A stretch of DNA of 64,000 nucleotides from Calycina herbarum (Eukaryota; Ascomycota; Leotiomycetes; Helotiales; Pezizellaceae), in NCBI GenBank assembly GCA_001414485.1, contig LLEY01000039.1, forward strand, positions 62,001 through 126,000, written 5' to 3'. Below are positions 55,938-64,000 of the stretch, one piece after another (the stretch's first letter is position 1; each line of letters begins with the position of its first letter). The notes below the pieces were generated by a model that searched no databases, was not told the DNA's origin, and saw only the letters and a program-made list of their open reading frames with translations. The position numbers and the translations under genes were made by a program.

Positions 55938-57133
55938 TCAAGCAAACTCCGCATTTACACAAGGAGAACCAGAAGCACAAGCCTGGTAAAGACTCAACCA
56001 CGCATCTCCTCCACAGTACTGCGTCGAATCTCCCGAGCATTTGAAGTTGCAACCAGCAAGACTTGCCAGTGTTGTTCCAGGTTGTCGGGTTGGAATATAT
56101 GAATTGGCACACCAACACTCTCGACTCCATTCTGATCCCGCATATGTATACCCACTTGCACTACAGAAATCAATGCACTTCTCATTCGTCATGGCGTCGT
56201 CTCCGAGAAGAACAGCGGGGAGAGTTCTTCCGCCTGCATCTGGTGGTGTTACTCTCCTCTCTTCTGGCGAGCAGCCTACAAATGCATAACCTTTGGAAGT
56301 CATGTCGGTATATGGGAGAGGAACGCCGGTAGAGGTTGAAGTGGGAGTTGTGACGGTAGCTGAGGTCGATGTTGTAGATGGGATTGTAGATGTAGATAAG
56401 GTTGTACTTGTACTATCTCCACCGCTGGGAATAACAACTAGTGTCACTTTTATACATCTTCTGTTGGGGTCTTCCACTATATTGAAGATAATCATCAGCA
56501 CCGAAATTGTGGTTCTCGACCTCAGTATGTAGTGTGTACCGAGAGAGGGAAATACTAACGCGAATTTCCCGGAGGATAATAACGAAACTCATGAGCTTCT
56601 TCAAATGTCGGTCTTACACAGATCCAACCTCCAGCTGGGTGGTTTTGCCATGTCACAAACCTCAGTTCAATTTGTAACGCATCTGTATCTGGATTACACG
56701 CATAAGTCGGAGCAAATATGGCTCTCGGGTCTCCTCGTTCCGTGGTAAACATCTTGGTGGTTTGGTCGATTTCCGAAAACTAAACCTTGAATTAGCGACA
56801 TTTTCTCCATTTTTTCAATGTGAACGAGAGAAAGGGGATATTTACCTCTCCACCAATGACTGCATGAATGATCCCCTTTTCAATTGAACCCGAGGTGAGA
56901 ACCAGATCCGAAGTAGGATTGCCAATGGGTCCGACAAACAGATGTTGGTCGCCTCCGCCTGCTGGTAGGAAGTTCATGAATAGATTGTGGATATCCGGTT
57001 CTGATGCATTCTGTACCTGGATTCTGAAAAAAGAGGTGATAGTGTCAGAGAGGGGTTCAGTGGGAATTTCGCATGGTGTCGCGAAAGTTGCCCATGCAAC
57101 CGCGAGGGAAGCGAAAATCGATATCCGTTGCAT
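55938..57133 (-). CDS. Secreted WSC-domain protein with Ser/Thr-rich linker
   Basis: Three exons in transcript order, 57133-56846, 56779-56560 and 56476-55938 (348 aa), phases 0 and 1. The second junction (weak GTTAGT donor, TATAG acceptor) joins PPGNS to LEDPNRRCIKV. The signal peptide is MQRISIFASLAVAWATFATP. An N-terminal domain of about 190 residues (IHNLFMNFLPAGGGDQHLFV, WQNHPAGGWICVRP) is of a type I do not recognise. A linker TSTSATVTTPTSTSTGVPL follows, then a C-terminal WSC domain (about residues 250-345): YAFVGCSPEE, DFCSASGYTYAGSEWSRECW and CSGDSTQYCGGDAWLSLYQA, with eight or more cysteines. WSC domains bind glycans, so a wall or extracellular carbohydrate-binding role is likely. 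No transmembrane segment is present, so it is not a Wsc1-type stress sensor. Confidence 0.82.
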
Positions 57134-57634
57134 CTTTGCAGTTCAGAGTTCTTTGAACCCTCGACTGTTGAGTTTCTATTAAATTTTTTTTTGAGCAGCT
57201 CTAGACTGATTATATTCTTGCTTATGCTGGTCAGCCGAGCCGTTGATGCACTCTTTCTATTGCTCACCTGCTTCATTTGTTGGTTCCTGCATTGCCAAGC
57301 ATGCATTTTCGCATATTCAATAAAACCCAACAAGGAAAACCAACGCCCGAAATCATGTCGATACGAGCTGCACACAACTCTGGATGTGAGGTTTGGTTAC
57401 AGCAAGACACCACTTGCGGCACATTTACCAAGAATTAAAGCGGACCATCAGAACGAATATACTGTGTGACCTCAAAAAAGCTTACCTCGGGAAAATACCC
57501 TGACAGGGTTCTCTAGCGTTCTTATGCCCGCCTGCAGATTTAATCTACCTTTTCGGAATTTACCCCGCCAATACAGCCATGTCAGCGTGCCAATAGACAT
57601 CGCTTTGAGAAGTTGATATTAATTGCTTTTTATA

Positions 57635-58048
57635 TCACCACCAATATTTTCGATCAATAATTCTCTGTCGAGCCAAAAATCCCATCGAGAAAGGGTATCG
57701 TGAGCTTTCTACAATCTCTTGCCAAGTTACTTGGTACGGAATGTTCCTCTTACAAGCTACAATGTAATTTTGTTTTCCTCGATAGGGAACCCCATCGTTT
57801 ATAACCTTTTTTTGATTTGCTCTTGGTTCTAGAGGATTGATTGGTTGACAGGTCTCCAGCTTCTCCCGATCCTTAATAAAAAGTATATCAGAAAGTTCAT
57901 GAAGCAACTTACTAGAATCAGAATTTGAAGGGGGTTCTCCCGGGAGAGAAATCCAAGTGCCTTGGTGCGGGTCAGGTGATATGACCCGCGTGCCAGCTCG
58001 AAACTTCTCACCGTGGTGGGGTAAGGAGTGGGTAAAGATTATCTGCAA
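57635..58048 (-). CDS. Weak candidate hypothetical protein or coding relic
   Basis: A 137-codon frame with protein-like composition (RVISPDPHQGTWISLPGEPP, NPLEPRANQKKVINDGVPYR, YPFSMGFLARQRIIDRKYWW). No signal peptide, domain or convincing splice sites. It might be the last exon of a gene whose 5' part has decayed, or chance. Confidence 0.3.
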   Translation of the reverse strand: MQIIFTHSLPHHGEKFRAGTRVISPDPHQGTWISLPGEPPSNSDSSKLLHELSDILFIKDREKLETCQPINPLEPRANQKKVINDGVPYRGKQNYIVACKRNIPYQVTWQEIVESSRYPFSMGFLARQRIIDRKYWW

Positions 58049-58440
58049 ACCATCTCACTGATACTGAACCCATACCAAGAAGAAACAAACATGCGTGGCG
58101 TATGAGGATTGTCGAAAGCGTAAAACAAATCTTCAGCCTCGGCCTTTGAAGAGGGTTTACACCACCATGATCGCGATAGCCTCATTTACGACCGAGACTC
58201 GCAAGTAAGGAAGCCAGCCATTTTTATGGTGATAGGCAACAATTATATCAAGTTGGCTATGGTTAGGAAGGAACGACCCAGGCCTAACACCTTGTCAACA
58301 CATCGTGGTTTGACTCTTCTGCTCTTTCCTTTCTTGCCAAACACAACCTAAGCAACTCTTGCCGCAGGGAAGGAACGACCACAACTAATTCCCCAAATCA
58401 AATTCTTCAAAACCCTCGCGTTCCCCCGGCCCCTCTCCAT

Positions 58441-58530
58441 CTTTCTTCCTCCACAGTCAATCTTCTTCCTCCACACTCAATCTTCTTCCTCCACACTCAA
58501 TCTTCTTCCTCCACACTCAATCTTCTTCTC
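58441..58530. repeat. 20-bp tandem repeat, about 4.4 copies
   Basis: TCTTCTTCCTCCACACTCAA is present three times exactly (58461-58520), preceded by a variant copy (58441-58460) and followed by a partial one. Confidence 0.9.
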
Positions 58531-58861
58531 CATCAACGACGCAACCCATCTCCCACCCTGAACCCGGGCAAGGCGCTCACCATCACTCATCCCCCTGACG
58601 GTTGAAGCATCGATAAGACTGTTCCAATAGCACGAACACCACGTTGAGAAGTAACAGCCTCTTCCTCGTTGGCACATTCTTCTTATCATTGGCACTGTGG
58701 CGAATGGTTGTAGGTTCAGTTTCAAGGGGTGTGGAGTTGGGTTGGGAGACTCTACTTTGTTCTTGTTCTTCGTCTTTTCGCATTGGGGATTGTGTTCAAC
58801 GATGGCGAACCGATGGTAGCTGGGTTGGATATCTGAGTGGAGGTGAGCCAGCCCTCTTTTC

Positions 58862-59178
58862 CGCCTCCCCAGCGCTTCGATGCTAATCAAATTCCAGGAA
58901 CCAAATCTTCTGTGTGCCATCCTGTGCAGGACACTTTCCGATTCGAACCAGAGCACCGCGTATCGCCCTATGCGATAGACATTCAATACCTGATGCCTGC
59001 TATGAACTGAGCATCAGAAATCTTTTCCTACGCCTCCCCAGCGCTTCCGTGCTAATCGAATTCCAGGTACCATCCTCTGCAGACAGCCTTCCAATTCGAT
59101 CCGAAGCACGACGCACACCACTCGATGCGACGAACCATCCAATACCCGATGTTTGGCATGATATGCGCATCAAAACTT
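58862..59178. repeat. Diverged tandem duplication, about 150-157 bp per copy
   Basis: Copy 1 (about 58862-59018) and copy 2 (about 59031-59178) share CGCCTCCCCAGCGCTTC, TGCTAATC-AATTCCAGG, CCATCCT-TGCAG, CGATGCGA-like and CAATACC-GATG blocks in order. Substitutions are scattered, with small indels. Confidence 0.75.
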
Positions 59179-61039
59179 GACCTTGCAGTTCGTTCTCGTC
59201 ATCTCATCCCTTTCATCAATTTCTTCCACCTTCGGCGGTCCTGCACCCGAACTATACTTGAACATTTGGGTCGGCCCATCTTGCACAGTGCGTGGCTTGC
59301 TGCGGGGGCTCTCTTCTTGAACAAGAGCGAGAGGCAGGAACTCAGTTTGCAACATGTGTTGATATCAGTGCCGTGCGGGGTTGTCGTGAGCAGCCGTGGC
59401 CTGCCTACTGCAAGCATTAAGTATTGCTGCGTGGTGGGATTGAGCCTCAAGCAACACAGTCGGAGGCGATCATCAAGGTGCCCCTATATATGTATCTGAT
59501 TTTTTTTCTTTCCTACTCACCAGGTCCTTCAATATCTTGCTGCCCAAAAGTTTGAGCAAAAGCTTGGTGAAAGTTTGGTGTCGGGGAAATGGTTACAAAG
59601 TTTTCCTGTGCCAAATCATGGTGGAATTCCCTCAACCAAGTGGGAGTCAGCCTCTTTACGTCTACCCACGTCCAATTTGTCATTCTTTATCTAATGGAAT
59701 TGCGTCACGGACATCAATTGGTTTTTGCTTGACGGCCCTGGCTTGGTTTAAATCGTAGTCGCCAGTTTGATCCGCCCACGATATCCCCGAGTGGCGGAGA
59801 AGATTTGCTATTCAAAAACATTGCGCGCACTGTAGAAAGGACGCTGGATTTAGTATGGAGACTTTAGGCTTGTGCCCTGTAAGATGCCCTGAGGTTCAGA
59901 GGCACGCGAAAGCACGCGGTTCCTAGCGTCTACAGCCATGGGCGTAACTAGCGTCCCGCACCCTGTACCCCGCTTTCGCAGAAACACCAAAACGTGCTCG
60001 ACACTTTAAAATCGACAGTCCTCCACTGCGCCACCCACCCTTTTTCAGTCCAGTGGTTTACTCGGGGCTGATTCTATACAGTGCAGGGACGATCTCATAC
60101 GAATAGCCCCTTTTCTATCCTCAAGTCCTCGAACCACTGCTGTCGCCGCATTCTCCTCTCGTTGCCGCCTTCCCTCGACGCCGCACTTACGATACTCCTC
60201 ACCTCATCTCTCTTCCCACCAACTCATCATTTCCATCCACGACGTCAACGATTGTAGATTGTCAAAAGGTGCGTCGCACAAGATGGGGATCATGCAAAAC
60301 CAATAGACAGAGGAACGTCAAGGTGAACGCATCCCAACCACAGAAGAATTCGATGTAGGGCTACGGATAGTGGACACATACAATATACTCCCCCGACTTT
60401 GGCATAGCGGCTTCGTAAGGACTCGTGGCATAGAAATTCCTTGACATATGACTTGTTTCTACTCTTGTACCGTTCAGAATATCGGCGACGGATAGTCTAC
60501 TATAAGGATGTTCATTCTGAGGGACTGGGTACCGGGGAAAGGGGCACCGGGTCGTGACACAACCAATCTCAGACTATGTGAATAAATAAATTTATTCATC
60601 ACAAACTCATACACAGTATCTCATTCCCATCCTTTTCCAGCTGATCTGCCTTTCTCTGCCCCAGTGTCTTGGGCAACGAACCCAGCATGTCTAGCATCGT
60701 CCCGTCAGCAGATTCGTAACAAGCTGATTCCCCGCCCTTGTGACTCGTTTGTCTAGAAACCACGGGTATTCATCTGCTGGAACTTTGCAAAAGATGTATT
60801 CGTAAGTATCATATACCTTGCTTTTTGCACAAGACTGTTTCTTTCAAATGTATTTCAAAACGGTGGCCCAATGCCCACTTGCATAACAAAGTTATCAATG
60901 TTAACAGCGTCACCGTGATGAACCCCATGCTCTGCTAGGGAGTGACTGAGATATACAAAAGCTCATACATTTATGTGTGTGGGACTAAAACAATTCGTAA
61001 TTAGCTACTTGGAGTCTGAAGTAGGATACGTTTGCTATT

Positions 61040-62397
61040 TCAACTGGGTTTATATTTTCTGTCCCATGATTCTGGCCGTAGGTCTGGGTATCTATAGCTG
61101 GATCGCGTCTGCGTCTTCCCCCTTTTCCAGCTGTTGCTTGCTGGAGCCCTCTTCCTTTTCCCTGCTGGAGCCAGCTTCTTCAGAATGTCCCGTAAATTAT
61201 TACGCATATATGATGGATTGGGCCATTGGATATTGAAGATGAATTTCTTCAAGACACCGGGAATAAACTCGTCAGGATTCTCCAGAAACTGCTGGATGTA
61301 GATGAGTAGGAAGGGACCGCAGTCGTCGGTGTTGTCCTGTTGAGGGATGTTGGTTGCAGCTACACCAAGAGACCCTAGCGGATGAATCTCGTGACTATGC
61401 TTCGACTGAATCTCTGCAAGTAGGTAGTCCGTCAAATGAGCGCAGGCTTGGGGGTGCACTCCACTGAGAGAATCTAGCGTTATTATTCGCGTTTCTGTTA
61501 TGTAGTATTCGTCACACACTGGTATAGCGTCCTTTGTACTGCACGTCTGCGAGTCTTCGATGATGGTAGGTTTCAGATTGAGGAGGCTGGAGGGGTTGCA
61601 GATAATTGCAACATACCAATGATTGCTATGCTCATGAATAGGAACAATGATGTATTTATATGAGATCAAGTCCATCTTAGCAGTACAACTCTTAACAGCG
61701 TCATAGTTGATACCGCGCTCACTCTCAGAATTTGCCAATTTCTCATAAAAGAAAGTATCGTAGAAAAAAATGTGGTTTGCGAGCTCCGGATTGTCGGTTG
61801 TGAGGCAATCTTGCAGCCAGCGAAGGTAGAACTGGATCAGATTGCCATTCAACCACTTGCCTTTATTAAGCTTGGGAATATCATCCTCGTTGACGCAGGC
61901 TGGTTTGTTCCCATTTGGAGAGAAGACTATTGGCCATGTTCCGGTGCTAGGCAACTCTTGTTGAGATGAAGAGTTGTTGGCTGGCTCTTTAGAATTTTCA
62001 CGCGCGGACAAGTCGATAGTGATAACCTCAGGTGGAGTTAAAGATTGTGAAAGCCTTCGGTCACCATCACACGATTCGGCAACATGACCAGGCAGATTGT
62101 CGTTCTCGTTCTCGGTTTGATCAGATAACTTCTTCCTCTTCAATCGGCGATCCAATCTCAATTGGGCGAGCTTTGTGTAGTCACCATTGAGGGGCAGCTC
62201 TGTCGTGCTAGTATCGTCCTTGGGCTTCTCCGCTCGTCGTTTGGGAGGGTTGCTACATCCGAGTAAGTCTCAATTTCAATGACTACTCTGATTGATCCTG
62301 ACCTTGAATTATCATGGTTTGAGTCTGGTTCTATGCCCTTCGGTCCGCATATCTTGCCTGGAGGAGACCCCTGCATGGGCAAAGATGTTCCTCCCAT
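61040..62397 (-). CDS. Ulp1-type SUMO/ubiquitin-like protease (C48 family)
   Basis: Probable cysteine protease that cleaves SUMO or a similar modifier; nucleus or nuclear periphery by family. Two exons in transcript order, 62397-62303 and 62252-61040 (435 aa). The junction (GTCAGG donor, 49-nt intron, GATGTAG acceptor) in phase 2 joins HDNSS to NPPKRRAEKPKDD. The polar N-terminal 150 residues include LRLDRRLKRKK, a likely nuclear signal. The catalytic domain is WLNGNLIQFYLRWLQD, with His in NHWYVAIICNP, Asp in IITLDSLSGVHP, and Gln and Cys in IPQQDNTDDCGPFLLIYI, so all triad residues are present. It resembles the Ulp2-like branch. The tail is Lys/Arg-rich. Such proteases also occur in fungal mobile elements, so a transposon origin is possible. 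Confidence 0.85.
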
Positions 62398-63553
62398 TTA
62401 GTTACGTGTTGTAGCAGGTATGCTCTCTATGTGTATTCGGTGCATGCATAGGTTCTTGGGACGAACCATCGAAATCGAGATCACTAAGTATACGTCCTGT
62501 TAGCGGGCGGCCTATAATAGGCATAGAACATATAAGATGCGTACCTGATGCGCCTCTACAACAACGTCGTGTTCTTCTTCCTGGTCCGTGTATTCATGCA
62601 TCGATATTCGTATGGAATGCGGATGGAATCGTTCAACAAGGTCTTGGGTCAATTAACGAGGCGCACGTAGATCTCGGCGCAAAGCGAACTCGAAACTAGG
62701 ACCCTATAGATCGGAGCTTCTGCGTACCAAGAGAATGGCAATGAGTGTATCTTCGAGTTGGTCCACTGGTGGCTTTTTCTAAGATGGACGTTTGTTGAAG
62801 GAAGGCTACGAGCCGCTTGTGGTGAAGGCCTGAGCTCTGGTCTCACGCTAGCCCAGCAAGGGCTAGGCCACCCCGCGTCTAAGGATAATCGCACCCCTGA
62901 GTTGGCGCCCCATACCTCACTCCAATGCCACTTTATGCATATGACTTCTCTTAACATTGATGACTGTGACATGATTTTAGTAAAGAAACTGTGAGAGAAT
63001 AGTGTAAAGTAGGGCATTATATTTATTGGTTGGTGGCCCTGGTTACATGGAAGCTGCTAGAACGGCCACCACCCTCAGGGGATGCGATTATTTATCCTTC
63101 AGCCAAAGTACAACCTCTCCACTCTCTTAAGCTCTCTTTTTTACTCACTTGGCTCGCTAATATAGCAGTATACACTCGACTCTCATACCTCACAGCAAGT
63201 AGTGGTTCACTCCGCAAGTTGGATGATGGAGAGGGTGATGATAGACAGGGTGACAATAGAGACGACTTTAAGTGACACACAATGTACCAGCGGTGTATAA
63301 TTATATTCTTCAAGTCATGACCAGAGAGTAGCGAGATACCGTGTTAGACAATTAATCCTGAGCTACTAAATGCTACAGAGATGATCCGATTGAATGGAGG
63401 GATGCTATTATACATTATACTTAAGGCACTTTACCCCCCGCCACTTTTTCCAGCTCATCAACCCTCAATCGCCCAAGGGACCATGTAATTAACCCACTAT
63501 TGACTGAGTTGTCATCCAGAACTGGGGACTTACTACAGCGTAGGTAAGCATGG
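62398..63553. other. Intergenic region
   Basis: No gene supported. A short perfect hairpin, CTAGCCC-AGCA-AGGGCTAG-like, lies near 62,850. On the minus strand GTTTCGAGTTC (62,686-62,696) resembles an RNA polymerase III box B. Confidence 0.45.
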
Positions 63554-64000
63554 TTAGAGTAAATCTCGTGTTTGGTTCTTACCCAGAAGAGGAGTTGAAT
63601 TTTTTTTTTTTGAGGAGGCGGCACAGAGGGAACATCCGTCACTCCAACGCCGGCAGTGGAAGGTGTACGTTTCTGTCATGCTATTAGTGATCGCCTGGAT
63701 GGAATATCCCAACAGAAGACAAACCATATCAGAAAAGCAGCTCTCATAGACACTAGCAAACTCATCGGCAGTACCACGGACCGTTGTGAATAAGCCCACC
63801 ATGTCTTCTGGGGGTAGGTCGGTTGGGTTGATCCAAATGGAGCACCCACGAGCTTCCTTTATTTTGTTCAGGAATGATTTGACGGTATGTTGGGTGTGTA
63901 TCACTTTCAAGGTAGTTCCGGCAACAACAAGTCCACTAGCTCCCTGTAGAAGATCGACCTCTATAACTCTTTCGTGCTTTTTGGTGTCAAAGGTGAATGT
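63554..64000 (-). CDS. Sirtuin-like protein, C-terminal part (partial)
   Basis: Open on the minus strand from the window end to a stop at 63554; the 5' part is outside. It reads ERVIEVDLLQGASGLVVAGT then TLKVIHTQHTVKSFL, ARGCSIWINPTDL and GLFTTVRGTADEFASVYES. This parallels the end of SIR2 domains: the DLLIVxGTSLKV strand, the C/V-x-WIN strand and the xGDxDEF helix, closest in feel to Hst3/Hst4-type NAD-dependent deacetylases. The tail after about 63,730 has no sirtuin character and includes a run of lysines from a poly-A stretch, so an intron or truncation is likely there. Same strand as the Ulp1-type gene. The family call is by eye only. Confidence 0.5.
   Translation of the reverse strand, partial: TFTFDTKKHERVIEVDLLQGASGLVVAGTTLKVIHTQHTVKSFLNKIKEARGCSIWINPTDLPPEDMVGLFTTVRGTADEFASVYESCFSDMVCLLLGYSIQAITNSMTETYTFHCRRWSDGCSLCAASSKKKNSTPLLGKNQTRDLL

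Larger units (their letters stand above)
57134..61039. other. Long gene-poor region with repeats
   Basis: 3.9 kb. It contains one weak frame (57635-58048), a 20-bp tandem repeat (58441-58530), a duplicated block (58862-59178) and two GTCGTTCCTTCC words in reverse orientation (58266 and 58368). A CT-rich stretch at 60,115-60,260 looks like the leader of a decayed gene; the first ATG after it (60,283) stops within seven codons. Confidence 0.5.

Noticed and set aside
1..64000. CRISPR arrays, bacterial operons or phage genes
   Set aside because: Spliceosomal introns, fungal protein families and promoter structure show eukaryotic nuclear DNA; no spaced direct repeats of CRISPR type were seen.

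Overview
The window looks like nuclear DNA of a filamentous ascomycete (Pezizomycotina), most likely a Leotiomycete of the Botrytis/Sclerotinia type. That placement is inference. Genes carry short introns (about 45-90 nt) with GTAAGT-like donors and CTAAC-like branch points. A Zn2Cys6 regulator, a secreted GH92 mannosidase, a Baeyer-Villiger monooxygenase, a WSC protein, ULD/STAND-type modules and an F-box protein are all typical of this group. AT-rich intergenic DNA with decayed inverted-repeat elements separates the genes. I built gene models by hand from open frames, splice signals and intron phase, and most multi-exon models close in frame.

Layout. 0-5 kb: a broken small secreted Cys-rich gene at the edge, an alcohol-acetyltransferase-like enzyme, and a type II membrane protein resembling glycosyltransferases. 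5-7.5 kb: intergenic DNA with a miniature inverted-repeat element. 7.5-12 kb: a Gal80-like oxidoreductase, a second broken Cys-rich gene, and an MDR-type oxidoreductase. 13-19 kb: a Zn2Cys6 regulator with a 13-nt microexon, and a Baeyer-Villiger monooxygenase. 20-24 kb: two more members of the Cys-rich family and a secreted GH92 mannosidase. 26.6-29.9 kb: a probable protocatechuate-catabolism pair, carboxy-muconate cyclase followed by an EthD-like/alpha-beta-hydrolase fusion. 31-34.6 kb: a ubiquitin-like-domain protein, an unrecognised protein and a broken NLR (STAND) N-terminal module. 35.5-36.3 kb: a tandem satellite of about 130 bp per unit. 39-41 kb: an MFS sugar transporter. 41.6-48 kb: an F-box protein, a small coiled-coil protein and JIP5. 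50-51 kb: an Ala/Gly/Thr-rich secreted protein. 53-57 kb: a nested transposon, a short-chain dehydrogenase and a WSC protein. 58-59 kb: local duplications. 61-64 kb: an Ulp1-type protease and the end of a probable sirtuin.

Working together. Only the 26.6-29.9 kb pair forms a clear functional unit, acting in consecutive steps of the beta-ketoadipate route. The main signals beyond ordinary genes are four: a four-copy family of about 320-350 bp inverted-repeat elements, one interrupted by a perfect TTA-flanked Tourist/PIF-Harbinger-type MITE; a four-member secreted Cys-rich family, three members of which carry lesions, two sharing a TGA at the same cysteine position; a decayed NLR locus beside a satellite array; and a small dispersed motif shared by three intergenic regions.
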